Part shown: positions 6,238 through 13,579 of the stretch, one piece after another
Layout: the number at the start of each line of letters is the position of its first letter
How positions within the stretch are numbered: position 1 is the first letter of the stretch
Assembly: GCA_900550965.1 (NCBI GenBank)
Contig: URUC01000041.1
Location: 1 to 16,327, forward strand
Origin: an uncultured Collinsella sp.
GTDB taxonomy: Bacteria; Actinomycetota; Coriobacteriia; Coriobacteriales; Coriobacteriaceae
Length of the DNA stretch: 16,327 nt
Direction of reading: 5' to 3'
Made by a program: the position numbers and the translations under genes
The notes under the pieces: generated by a model
The model's input: only the letters and a program-made list of their open reading frames with translations
The model's database searches: none
Told to the model about the DNA's origin: nothing

Positions 6238-7539
6238 CTAGCGGATATGCGCAGGTTTTTCGCCCCAGTAGAAGCGGCAGAAGGCTCTTTTGCGCTTTTG
6301 GGGTTTGCTTACGAGCTCCATGGTTGCGATGGCGATGTCCTCGGCTGCGCGGGGGCGGCGTAGCACTTCGCCATTGATGAGCAGTGCCTTGAGCGACTCC
6401 GGATGATCGTGGAGATGGCGCAACGTCACGATGAGTTCACGTGCGGTGGTGACATGCATGCTGGCGCCCATGCCGGTTAGCATCGTGGTGTTGGCCTTTT
6501 CCTGACCGTATGATTTGCCCAGCAGGATCATCGGCAGATGAGCGCACAGGCACTCGGTGACTGTGAGCCCGCCCGACTTGAGGATTGCCAGGTCGCAGCC
6601 GTGCATGAGGGCCGCCATGTCGTCCACGTAGTCCAGAACCGTGACGTTGTCGAGCTTCATGGCGTCGAAGAGCGTCTTGAGGCGGGTGGCGTATTCCTTA
6701 TCCTTGCCCGGCAAAAAGACAAAATGCATGTCCTCAAAGCTGCGTAGGAAGGGGAGTGTGTGGTCCATCGCCGCGCGAAAGCGGACGTAAGGCTGAGGCA
6801 AGCTGGCACCTGCCATTACCAGCACGACGGTCTTGTCGATGGGGAGATTGAACTTGCTCAACTCATCTTCGCGTTTGTAATCTGAATCGAAACCGGCTCG
6901 GATGGGGATGCCCGTTATTCGAATCTTTGACTCGGGAACCTTGCGCGGGCGCAGCGTTTCGGCCATAAACTCGTTGGCCACACAGAATAGATCGGTGTCC
7001 TTGTGGGGCCACCATCCCTCGACTTCGTAGTCGGTCGGTACGCAGATGACCGGATAATCGATACCCGTAATTACGCGGGCGCCTACGGCAACATTGGCTG
7101 CCGTGATGTGCGTTGCGACCACGGCTATGGGCCTGCGGCTGCGGACATATTCGTTGAAGGCGGGGAACATAATACGCGACCATGCCGTGCCGCCACCCCA
7201 GAGAAGATGCCCCGTAAGCGTATATCGCCAGGTCAGGTCGTAAATGGGGCGCGTGGCTCCCGTAAAAGAAGCCGCGGTCTTATTGCCGTCGAATTTAATA
7301 CGTCCAAAATCAAGGATATCGAGCACTTCAATCTCAACATCCTCGGGGATGCCATTGGTGCCGCGGATGAGGTCGAATGCCTGCGCAATCGCATTTGCGG
7401 CGGCTTTGTGGCCCGAGCCGACGGAGGCGTGCACGATGGTCACGAGAGGTTTTTGCTGGGCCAAGAGCGTGGTTTGCTCCGATTGGGGAGTGCTGTGCGT
7501 GAGCAGGGGAGCGTCGTCGCCCGTCTGCGTCTGATCCAT
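6238..7539 (-). CDS. MGDG-synthase/UgtP-like glycosyltransferase
   Basis: The product is 433 residues from the ATG at 7539, which has GGGAG six bases upstream; the earlier ATG at 7578 overlaps a likely -10 hexamer and lacks a ribosome site. It is a GT28-type fold. The N-terminal MGDG_synth-like domain has the glycine-rich loop HASVGSGHKAAANAI (37-51), then THITAANV and VPTDYEVEGWWPH. The C-terminal nucleotide-sugar domain has VMAGAS (241-246) and KSGGLTVTECLCAHLPMIL (321-339). Homologues such as UgtP transfer sugar to diacylglycerol, making membrane glycolipids and lipoteichoic acid anchors. The substrate here is not determinable from sequence. The first 30 residues are polar and poorly conserved, and the end is basic (KPQKRKR), consistent with peripheral membrane attachment. 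Confidence 0.85.
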   Translation of the reverse strand: MDQTQTGDDAPLLTHSTPQSEQTTLLAQQKPLVTIVHASVGSGHKAAANAIAQAFDLIRGTNGIPEDVEIEVLDILDFGRIKFDGNKTAASFTGATRPIYDLTWRYTLTGHLLWGGGTAWSRIMFPAFNEYVRSRRPIAVVATHITAANVAVGARVITGIDYPVICVPTDYEVEGWWPHKDTDLFCVANEFMAETLRPRKVPESKIRITGIPIRAGFDSDYKREDELSKFNLPIDKTVVLVMAGASLPQPYVRFRAAMDHTLPFLRSFEDMHFVFLPGKDKEYATRLKTLFDAMKLDNVTVLDYVDDMAALMHGCDLAILKSGGLTVTECLCAHLPMILLGKSYGQEKANTTMLTGMGASMHVTTARELIVTLRHLHDHPESLKALLINGEVLRRPRAAEDIAIATMELVSKPQKRKRAFCRFYWGEKPAHIR

Positions 7540-7576
7540 CGATAACTCCCCTTCGACGTTGTAACACGGATTTATC

Positions 7577-7582
7577 ATTGTA
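7577..7582 (-). promoter_or_regulatory. Probable -10 hexamer of the glycosyltransferase gene
   Basis: On the - strand the hexamer is TACAAT, 37 bases before the ATG at 7539, giving a leader of about 30 bases. No good -35 hexamer stands 17 bases upstream, so this is a weak call. It supports the downstream start codon. Confidence 0.4.
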
Positions 7583-7657
7583 GTGCATGAGTGTCACGTT
7601 CACGTAAATTTGGGTATGAGCGCAAAGAACGTCAATCTTTCGACAGGAGGTCTCTTC

Positions 7658-8596
7658 ATGACTACCCATCAGCCGATCGATGTTGCTATTATCGGTGGCG
7701 GCCCCGCGGGCTATGCTGCCGCCATTTACGCTGCGCGCTCCAACCTAACGACGACCGTGATTGAACAGGGCATGTCGGGAGGGCAGATCGCCACAACCAA
7801 TGAGGTCGAGAACTATCCGGGCATTCCGCTCTTGAGTGGTGTCGAACTCGGCGAGCGTTTTCAGCAACATGCAGAGGGCCTGGGGGCTCAGGTTGCATGG
7901 AGCATGGTTACGGGTATCGATTACGATGCCGATACAGCGCTGTTTACGGTGCATCATGATATGGGCGATACGCTGGCCTCGAGTGTTATCGCTTGCATGG
8001 GTGCTACGCCGCGATCTGCTGGTTTTGTTGGCGAGGATACGTATCGCGGTCGCGGTGTTTCGTATTGCGCGACGTGCGATGGCATGTTCTTTCGCGGTAA
8101 ACAGGTCTTTGTCATCGGTGGCGGCAATGCCGCCTGCGAGGAAGCCCTGTTCTTGTCAGAAATCGCCAGCAGTGTGACCATCGTGCTGCGCCGCGACCAG
8201 TTTCGTGCGCCTGATGGTGTTGTCCAGAAAGTACTCGCAAAAGACAATATTACAGTTAGGTACCAAACTAGTATTGTGGAGCTATCGGGCGAAGTCATGC
8301 CAACGACGATTATCTTTAAGGACAATGCATCCGGCGAGACTCATACCGAGTCATTTGAGCCCGGCTCGTTTGGCATCTTTGTCTTTACCGGAACGCAACC
8401 CCATACCGAGCTTGTTGAGCATCTAGTTGATTTGGCGCCTGATGGCGGCATTCTGACTGATGAATCCATGGCGACCCGCACGCCAGGTCTATTTGCCGCT
8501 GGCGACATCCGTTCCAAGCGTTTACGCCAAGTTGTGACCGCCGTTTCTGATGGAGCCATAGCGGCAACCAGCGCATACGCATTTCTCCGTGGATAA
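7658..8596 (+). CDS. trxB: Thioredoxin-disulfide reductase
   Basis: The product is 312 residues, standard for the low-molecular-weight enzyme, which moves electrons from NADPH through FAD to thioredoxin in the cytoplasm. Seen: the FAD-binding motif GGGPAG (13-18), redox-active Cys137-Ala-Thr-Cys140 followed by Asp, the NADPH-binding motif GGGNAACEEA (154-163), LRRDQFRA (178-184 region), and the second FAD motif GLFAAGDIR (277-285). Cys160 inside the NADPH motif is unusual, as Val or Met is common there. The ATG at 7658 is preferred because AGGAGG stands seven bases before it; a longer frame upstream has no ribosome site. The gene diverges from the glycosyltransferase across about 118 bases and ends before a clear terminator. 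No thioredoxin gene is adjacent. Confidence 0.96.
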   Translation: MTTHQPIDVAIIGGGPAGYAAAIYAARSNLTTTVIEQGMSGGQIATTNEVENYPGIPLLSGVELGERFQQHAEGLGAQVAWSMVTGIDYDADTALFTVHHDMGDTLASSVIACMGATPRSAGFVGEDTYRGRGVSYCATCDGMFFRGKQVFVIGGGNAACEEALFLSEIASSVTIVLRRDQFRAPDGVVQKVLAKDNITVRYQTSIVELSGEVMPTTIIFKDNASGETHTESFEPGSFGIFVFTGTQPHTELVEHLVDLAPDGGILTDESMATRTPGLFAAGDIRSKRLRQVVTAVSDGAIAATSAYAFLRG

Positions 8597-8637
8597 GTAC
8601 GATAATATATCTTATGTAAGGTTGTTATCAATTTACT

Positions 8638-8679
8638 AATTGGCGGGACGAAGCATCAGTGCACTGTCCCGCCAATTTT
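8638..8679 (+). terminator. Rho-independent terminator after trxB
   Basis: A perfect 12-bp stem, AATTGGCGGGAC (8638-8649) with GTCCCGCCAATT (8666-8677), encloses a 16-base loop and is followed by TTC within a T-rich run (AATTTTCTTG). It uses the same GGCGGGAC stem core as the terminator at 9374. Confidence 0.88.
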
Positions 8680-8749
8680 CTTGCCGGCTATGTGGTATGC
8701 AAAACTAGATAACCTAGAATACAATATAGAAAATGAACGGAGGACCTTT

Positions 8750-9361
8750 ATGAACCACGTTAAACACGTTATTCCGATGTCCGATTCGTCGGTCAGCATT
8801 AAGCCCGAGGATATTCAGCCCACGGTGCTGCCCGATGCATTCATTCAGTCCGATATCGTGCGTAAACTCAATACGTTGAGTCTGCCGCGCTATAACCAGT
8901 TGCCCAATGTGACGCTCTACCGCGACCAGGTCATTGAGTATGTTGCGCTGTGGATGGAGCCGCTGTCCATTTGCGTTGAGCAACCTGTCATTACGCCATC
9001 GATGATCAATAACTACGTGAAGGTCGGCCTGGTGCCTGCTCCGGTCAAAAAGCAATATGGCCGTGAGCAGATTGCCCGCCTGATCGCTATCTGCCTCTTT
9101 AAGCAGGTGCTACCTATTGCTGCGGTGCAGGCACTCTTTAACATTCAGCGTTTGAGCTACGATGCCCCGACGGCCTTCGATTATGTGGTCGATCAGCTCG
9201 AGGCATCGATTCGTTCGGCGTTTTCCGTCGAGCAGACGCCGGTTCCCGATACGGCGCATCAGGTAACGCGTGAGTCGCTGCTTGTGCGCAGTGCGGTTTC
9301 GTCCTTCGTTTCGAAGGCGTACCTAATGAGCTATCTCAAGTTCAACGGGTTTAATAGCTAG
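8750..9361 (+). CDS. DUF1836 protein (helix-turn-helix-like)
   Basis: The product is 203 residues from the ATG at 8750, chosen because CGGAGGA lies seven to eight bases upstream; an open extension upstream lies in a likely promoter region (TACAAT at 8720-8725). It matches DUF1836 as I know it: LPRYNQLPNVTLYRDQVIEYV (45-65), then ITPSMINNYVKVGLVPAPVKKQYGREQIARLIAICLFKQVLPI (81-123). The second segment looks like a MerR-type winged helix-turn-helix, so DNA binding is plausible but unproven. No membrane segment or signal peptide is seen. It stands alone between two strong terminators. A short sequence upstream (GTATGCAAAACTAGATA) recurs with one change in the palindrome upstream of degV. Function is unknown. 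Confidence 0.8.
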   Translation: MNHVKHVIPMSDSSVSIKPEDIQPTVLPDAFIQSDIVRKLNTLSLPRYNQLPNVTLYRDQVIEYVALWMEPLSICVEQPVITPSMINNYVKVGLVPAPVKKQYGREQIARLIAICLFKQVLPIAAVQALFNIQRLSYDAPTAFDYVVDQLEASIRSAFSVEQTPVPDTAHQVTRESLLVRSAVSSFVSKAYLMSYLKFNGFNS

Positions 9362-9373
9362 CCGACGTATAAA

Positions 9374-9420
9374 ACGGGCGGGACAAAGAGCCATCTGTCA
9401 CTTTGTCCCGCCCGTATTTT
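9374..9420. terminator. Bidirectional terminator between the DUF1836 gene and degV
   Basis: A perfect 15-bp stem, ACGGGCGGGACAAAG (9374-9388) with CTTTGTCCCGCCCGT (9401-9415), has a 12-base loop. ATTTTT follows on the + strand, and TTTTATA follows on the - strand. It can serve both convergent genes. Confidence 0.92.
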
Positions 9421-9434
9421 TGCTTGGTTGGACT

Positions 9435-10301
9435 TTATTGGCCCGAAGCCACGTCCATGCCGTAGCCGATGATGAGGCCGTGCATCTCGGCGTAATAGGA
9501 ATCCAGGCCGTTGCAGGGCATGATGATAGTCTTGGAGCCTGGCCAGCGCTCCACAATGCGGCTGGCAAGTGCCTGGGCGCCTGCCTCATTCTCGACATGG
9601 TCGATGACGACCTCGCCGCCCGTAAAACCCTCGGCTTCCATGGTGTCGATGATCTTGTTGAACATCTTCTTTTCGCCACGCGTGTGTCCGACGAGTTCGA
9701 TTTTACCGGCCTCACTCGCCGTGCCCAAAATGCGAATATTGAGCTTGTTGGCAATGACGCCGGCTGCCTTAGGGATACGTCCGGCTTTGGCCAGGTTTTC
9801 GTAATTGCACAAGCTGAAGAGGATTTTGCTGTTCTGCTCAAGGCTATTGAAGTATGCGCAAGCGTCCTCGAATGAGACATCCGGATTGCTTGCAAGATAG
9901 CGGTCGAACAGCAAGAAAATGAGGTCCATTTTGCCGCCAGCTGCGCGCGAATTGACTAGATGAATCTGCCGGTCGGGCTCCTCGGCAAGAACCATATCGC
10001 GAGCCGTGGCTGCTGCGTTGTAGCTGCCCGACACGCCCTCAGAGATCGGCATGCAGATGGTTTTGTCGGCCAATTTGAAGAGCTCGGCCCACTCCCCTAC
10101 GCTGGGACAAGCGCTCGAAGAAGCGTTCGTCTCCGCCTGAACAGCGCAGTTGAGCTCATGAACGTCGAGTGAAAGGTCATCAACGAATTCACGCTCCCCC
10201 ACTCGAATTTTGAGGGGCGCAAATGCAAAGGTGGTATGGGGCGCGGTTGGTTGCCAATCGCGGAGGTTGCAGCTTGAATCGGAGATAAGTGCCCAGCTCA
10301 T
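9435..10301 (-). CDS. DegV family fatty-acid-binding protein (FakB-like)
   Basis: The product is 288 residues. DegV/FakB proteins hold a fatty acid for phosphorylation by FakA, feeding exogenous fatty acids into phospholipid synthesis. Seen: N-terminal ISDSSCNL (6-13), SSACPSVGEW (62-71) where family members have a T-S-Q-P-S type motif, SEGVSGSYNAA (87-97), the NLAKAGRIPK segment (169-178) and a C-terminal HGLIIGYGMD. The usual C-terminal H-T-G-P-G segment is degenerate, so lipid specificity may differ or the protein may be a divergent paralogue. The ATG at 10301 has AAAGGA seven bases upstream. No fakA gene is present in the window. Its own promoter with a perfect TATAAT and an overlapping palindrome indicates separate control. 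Confidence 0.85.
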   Translation of the reverse strand: MSWALISDSSCNLRDWQPTAPHTTFAFAPLKIRVGEREFVDDLSLDVHELNCAVQAETNASSSACPSVGEWAELFKLADKTICMPISEGVSGSYNAAATARDMVLAEEPDRQIHLVNSRAAGGKMDLIFLLFDRYLASNPDVSFEDACAYFNSLEQNSKILFSLCNYENLAKAGRIPKAAGVIANKLNIRILGTASEAGKIELVGHTRGEKKMFNKIIDTMEAEGFTGGEVVIDHVENEAGAQALASRIVERWPGSKTIIMPCNGLDSYYAEMHGLIIGYGMDVASGQ

Positions 10302-10314
10302 AGAGGGTCCTTTC

Positions 10315-10336
10315 TAATTGTTCTCTAACAATTATA
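10315..10336 (-). promoter_or_regulatory. degV promoter -10 with overlapping 8-bp inverted repeat
   Basis: On the - strand a perfect TATAAT (10336-10331) lies 30 bases before the ATG. It overlaps TAATTGTT-CTCT-AACAATTA (10315-10334), a perfect 8-bp inverted repeat with a four-base centre that would occupy the transcription start, as an operator would. No convincing -35 is present, which suits an activated or repressor-controlled promoter. The regulator is unknown. Confidence 0.6.
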
Positions 10337-10356
10337 GCCATCTTGCAGACCGAGTG

Positions 10357-10391
10357 GGCCGCTATCTAGTATTCAAAACTAGATAGCGGCC
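10357..10391. repeat. 14-bp perfect palindrome upstream of degV
   Basis: GGCCGCTATCTAGT (10357-10370) and ACTAGATAGCGGCC (10378-10391) are perfect inverted repeats with a 7-base loop, ATTCAAA. No T-tract follows on either strand, so terminator function is doubtful. It lies 21 bases upstream of the degV -10, where an operator or activator site would sit. Part of it matches the sequence upstream of the DUF1836 gene. Confidence 0.65.
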
Positions 10392-10400
10392 TGCACGAAA

Positions 10401-10442
10401 GGCAAAAGAATGGACCCCATGGCTCAAAGCCACGAGGTCCAT
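10401..10442 (-). terminator. Rho-independent terminator of the NlpC/P60 gene
   Basis: Read on the - strand, arms 10442-10428 and 10424-10410 pair at all 15 positions (two are G-U) around a 3-base loop, and TTCTTTTGCC follows. It lies 23 bases beyond the NlpC/P60 stop codon. On the + strand the wobble pairs become mismatches, which confirms the direction. Confidence 0.88.
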
Positions 10443-10465
10443 ATCCGTTTGCTTTATCTGAATAC

Positions 10466-11593
10466 TTAGTAGCGAACGAAGATATAGTTGTTGTTCATGC
10501 CGGCGGCAACGGAGCTGATGATAACACCCGTGTTGTAGTCGGAAGCATGAATCATCTGACCACCACCGATGTAAATGCCGGTGTGGTACGAGTTGACCAC
10601 AACGTCACCGGGCTGCGGATCGGACACACACGTCCAACCCATAAAGGTGCCCGTGGTGCCCAGGCGGCAATAGCGACCAGTGAGGCAATAGCTAACAAAA
10701 CCAGAGCAGTCGAAGCTGTTCGGGCCAATTCCGCCCCAGGAATAGGCGCAACCAAGTTTGCTGTATGCACGCGAGACAACAGAACCGCCATCGACGGACT
10801 GGCTCGGAGCAGAAGGCGTCGGAGCCGGAGGAGGCGTGGAGGGCTGCGGCGTCGGAGCAGGTGCCGGCGTAGGAGCCGGAGTGTTGCCGCCCTGGTTGTT
10901 GTTATTGCTGGTCTGACCACCGTTGTTGGTGTTCTCGGTCGTACCAGCAGTCTCGTTGCTCACCGTGGCCTTCTCGGCAGTACTGGCGTTGATGCCGGCC
11001 TGCAGCGCGGCGTTGGCCTCGGCCTCGGCGGCAAGCTCGGCCTGCAGCTGTGAATCCAGGGAGTTTACGACGTTCTGGGCTTCAGCCTGCTGAGCGTTAA
11101 GCTCGTCGACCTTTTTCTGCGTAGCGGCGACGTTCTTTTCCTGCTCGGCCTGCTTATCGGTGAGCTGCTGCTTAAGCTCCTTGACCTCTTGAATGGTCTG
11201 AGCCTGCTTATCGGAAACTTTGCCGTAGTAGAACAGACGGTTGAGCATATCGCTCAGGTCATCGACGCCGGTCAGAACCTGAAGCAGGCTCAGACCGCCG
11301 GTTTTGTACTCGCCGGCGACATAGGTCGAGAGCTTGGCCTGACCGTCAGCGATCTCCTGCTGCTTTTGCGTGATCTCGCCAGCAGTCTGATCGAGCGCCT
11401 GCGTCTGCGTGGCGAGCTCATCGTAAATCTGTTGGGTTTGGGTACCGATCTGCTCGAGCTTCGTACGAGCAGCGGCAAGGTCGGATGCGGTATCGGCGTA
11501 GGCAGGAGCCGCGAGGCCCAAGCCCAAAACACAAGCGAGGGTTGCCGTAGCAGCGCAGCGTACCATGTTTTTGTGCGTGTTTGCTGTGCGCAT
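10466..11593 (-). CDS. Secreted NlpC/P60 peptidoglycan hydrolase with coiled-coil domain
   Basis: The product is 375 residues. A signal peptide (1-33, cleavage likely after AYA before Asp34) leads to a long coiled coil rich in Gln, Glu and Ala (about 35-205), as in PcsB/CwlO/RipA-type cell-wall hydrolases. Then come an Asn/Gly/Thr stretch, a Pro-Ala-Thr linker (212-265) and a C-terminal NlpC/P60 domain (270-375). The catalytic residues are Cys296 in DCSGF, His337 in YHTGIYIGGG and His349 in MIHAS. The enzyme should cut stem peptides between D-Glu and the diamino acid; the coiled coil probably autoinhibits or binds FtsEX-type partners, which is inference. Four further cysteines (282, 303, 309, 322) lie in the catalytic domain and could form disulfides. 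AAGGAAG stands about six bases before the ATG. It is the last gene of the apt-containing run. Confidence 0.92.
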   Translation of the reverse strand: MRTANTHKNMVRCAATATLACVLGLGLAAPAYADTASDLAAARTKLEQIGTQTQQIYDELATQTQALDQTAGEITQKQQEIADGQAKLSTYVAGEYKTGGLSLLQVLTGVDDLSDMLNRLFYYGKVSDKQAQTIQEVKELKQQLTDKQAEQEKNVAATQKKVDELNAQQAEAQNVVNSLDSQLQAELAAEAEANAALQAGINASTAEKATVSNETAGTTENTNNGGQTSNNNNQGGNTPAPTPAPAPTPQPSTPPPAPTPSAPSQSVDGGSVVSRAYSKLGCAYSWGGIGPNSFDCSGFVSYCLTGRYCRLGTTGTFMGWTCVSDPQPGDVVVNSYHTGIYIGGGQMIHASDYNTGVIISSVAAGMNNNYIFVRY

Positions 11594-11625
11594 GTAGCTT
11601 CCTTTCCAGTAACTAAGGGTAACGG

Positions 11626-12156
11626 CTAGTCCACCGTCACCAGGCTAAAGAGCTCAACATCGTCGTCAGTCGGCGTGAGCTTCTCGCGCGGGTTGAGAAA
11701 CGCAAGCTCAAGGATACAACCGTAACCGACAAGCTTTGCGCCCATATCTCGCACCAGTTTACCTGTTGCCTCGACGGTTCCGCCCGTCGCGACCAAGTCA
11801 TCCAGAATCAACACGGTATCTTTAGAGCTGATAGCGTCGGCATGGATCTCAATGGAATCCGTTCCGTATTCGAGCTCATAGCTTTGGCTCACGGTCTCGC
11901 GCGGCAGCTTGCCCGGTTTACGTGCGGGAACAAAGCCGGCGCCAAGGGCTACAGCCACCGGTACGCCAACCATAAAGCCTCGAGCCTCTGGGCCCACGAC
12001 CTTGGTGATTCCCATGCCGGCAAAGTGCTCGGCGAGGGCATCGGTCATGGCTTTGAGCGCCTCGGGATTGCCAAAGAGCGGCGTGATGTCTTTAAAGATG
12101 ACTCCGGGCTCGGGACAGTCGGGGATGTCGACGATTTGAGATTCGAAGTCGTACAT
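11626..12156 (-). CDS. apt: Adenine phosphoribosyltransferase
   Basis: The product is 176 residues from the ATG at 12156, with AAAGG seven bases upstream; a possible TTG start five codons earlier overlaps that ribosome site and is less likely. Apt makes AMP from adenine and PRPP (purine salvage). Seen: PDCPEPGVIFKDITPLFGN (12-30), VVGPEARGF (53-61), VPARKPGKLP (76-85) and the PRPP-binding loop VLILDDLVATGGT (115-127). It is a complete type I phosphoribosyltransferase. It lies 40 bases after the MerR gene and 32 bases before the NlpC/P60 gene, all in the same direction with no terminator seen between them. Confidence 0.96.
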   Translation of the reverse strand: MYDFESQIVDIPDCPEPGVIFKDITPLFGNPEALKAMTDALAEHFAGMGITKVVGPEARGFMVGVPVAVALGAGFVPARKPGKLPRETVSQSYELEYGTDSIEIHADAISSKDTVLILDDLVATGGTVEATGKLVRDMGAKLVGYGCILELAFLNPREKLTPTDDDVELFSLVTVD

Positions 12157-12196
12157 TACATGGCCTTTCAATGGGTTGCCGGATAAGCGGCAGCTG

Positions 12197-13075
12197 TTAT
12201 TTGCCCGCGGTGGCGGTGCCGGATTGCGAAGGGGGGACGACCCTGAGCGGCTTTACGAGAGAATCCTCGTGCGAGGCAGGCGCGGCTGTCTCTTCGTTTT
12301 TGGCCTTGGTGGACTCGGAGCGAGCGATTTCCTCATCGAGTGCATCGATGTCGGCATCCTCGACCACGGCGTTGAGCGACTCAAAAACGCGGTTTTTGAG
12401 CAACGCGGCGTGCACGCCTTCCGTCAGGTCGTGAAGCTTCTTAAACGCACGCTCGAGCTTGGCGTCGCGCTCGTCATCGGAGGTATCCATGCCGAGCATG
12501 CTTACGAGCACTTGCTCAAACATCGAGGATTCACGGTTGGCGGAAGACACGTACTGACGCAGGTTGCGCGGCTCGATATGGAAGCGCGACAGCTCGGAGC
12601 AGTAGCGGATGATCGGAAAATCGCGACCATCGACAAGCTCGCGGTTCTGCGGACTCTTGATGATGCGGATAAGGTCGTTCTCGGCGAGCGAGCGGATAAA
12701 CGAAATCTCGACGCCCAGCATATCGGGAATGGTCTCGATGGGATGCAGCTTTTGCTTAGTCTCCTTGGGCTCCGTCTTGAGCGGAACATCTGACAGCAAG
12801 CCCACCTCGTAGGCGAGCGTTGACAGGTCCGTGGCGTTTTCCAAGCGCTGCTTAATCACGTTGAGCGGCATATAGCGGGTCTTCTGCAGGTGCAGGATGA
12901 CCTCCAGGCGGTCAACGTCCTCCTTGGAGTACTGACGGTATCCCTTAGGCGTACGATGAGGGGTAATGAGCCCCTCATCTTCTAGAAATCTAATTTTTGA
13001 GTTCGAAAGATCGGGGTATGCGCCTCGAAGTAGGTTGACGACTTGGCCGATACTCAGATAGTTGCGTTCGGCCAT
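12197..13075 (-). CDS. MerR family regulator, FtsR-like
   Basis: The product is 292 residues. The N-terminal MerR helix-turn-helix covers 7-75 (LSIGQVVNLLRGAYPDLSNS, then IRFLEDEGLITPHRTPKGYRQYSKED). The Asp/Leu-Ser-containing segment and the PHRTPKGYRQY wing match the actinobacterial subgroup of C. glutamicum FtsR and M. tuberculosis Rv1828. The middle part (about 100-245) has no metal-binding cysteines, so it is not a classical metal sensor, and the tail (245-292) is low-complexity and charged. The gene begins three bases after the FHA stop, with no separate promoter, so the two are translated together. FtsR regulates ftsZ in Corynebacterium; the role here is inferred from this position and family. 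The target is not visible in the window. Confidence 0.85.
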   Translation of the reverse strand: MAERNYLSIGQVVNLLRGAYPDLSNSKIRFLEDEGLITPHRTPKGYRQYSKEDVDRLEVILHLQKTRYMPLNVIKQRLENATDLSTLAYEVGLLSDVPLKTEPKETKQKLHPIETIPDMLGVEISFIRSLAENDLIRIIKSPQNRELVDGRDFPIIRYCSELSRFHIEPRNLRQYVSSANRESSMFEQVLVSMLGMDTSDDERDAKLERAFKKLHDLTEGVHAALLKNRVFESLNAVVEDADIDALDEEIARSESTKAKNEETAAPASHEDSLVKPLRVVPPSQSGTATAGK

Positions 13076-13078
13076 GCC

Positions 13079-13513
13079 CTACTCACCGGTTTCGATGCGC
13101 TCCGGCGTGCTCTCGTGGTAGATGAGCGTAAACGTACCGATCTGGACGGAAGAACCGTCGTGCAGCGGGGCTGCATTGACGATGGCACCGTCGACCCAGG
13201 TGCCATTGAGCGAGCCCAGGTCCTCGATGCGAGCGCCGAGGCCCTCGCGGATAATGCGCGCGTGGCTGCGCGAAACGGTCATGTCATTGAGGAAGATGCC
13301 GTTCGCAGGATCGCGGCCGATGGTGGTCACGTCGTCCTCGAGCTCAAAGGCGGCACCAGTCTGCGGACCCTTGACGATGGACAGAACGGGGGCGGTGATG
13401 CGCACGTTGGCCATGAGGTCGGGAACGGTGACGTCGCTTGAAGGCACGCGGAATACGCAGGTAGCGTCAGCAGTCTTATCATTCTGAGCCATATTGTTTA
13501 CCATGTTGTCCAT
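13079..13513 (-). CDS. FHA-domain protein, GarA/OdhI-like
   Basis: The product is 144 residues from the ATG at 13513, with AGGGG five bases before it; the frame's longer version needs a TTG. A single FHA phosphothreonine-binding domain covers about 42-132. Its key residues are Gly66-Arg67 (TIGRD), Ser81 and His84 (SRSHA), and Asn103 (SLNGT). The N-terminal tail holds TADATCVFR (14-22), which resembles the ETTSVFR phosphorylation motif of mycobacterial GarA, where a kinase phosphorylates Thr and the FHA domain then binds its own tail. GarA/OdhI hold back 2-oxoglutarate-dependent enzymes. It is followed three bases later by the FtsR-like MerR gene, and pgsA lies upstream, as in mycobacteria. 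The metabolic target here is unknown. Confidence 0.85.
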   Translation of the reverse strand: MDNMVNNMAQNDKTADATCVFRVPSSDVTVPDLMANVRITAPVLSIVKGPQTGAAFELEDDVTTIGRDPANGIFLNDMTVSRSHARIIREGLGARIEDLGSLNGTWVDGAIVNAAPLHDGSSVQIGTFTLIYHESTPERIETGE

Positions 13514-13579
13514 GACAACCCCTAACTTATCGCGGACGTGCCGCAAATAATGAACCGTACGTAATCATACCCCAACGAA

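Noticed and set aside
6132..6377. 81-codon + strand frame starting inside palindromic element copy 2
   Set aside because: It crosses the repeat and then runs antisense to the glycosyltransferase; no ribosome site and no motifs.
7540..7657. Search for a strong trxB promoter or riboswitch
   Set aside because: TATGAG at 7615 has only a weak partner 18 bases upstream (GTGTCA), and no structured leader is visible, so no feature was called.
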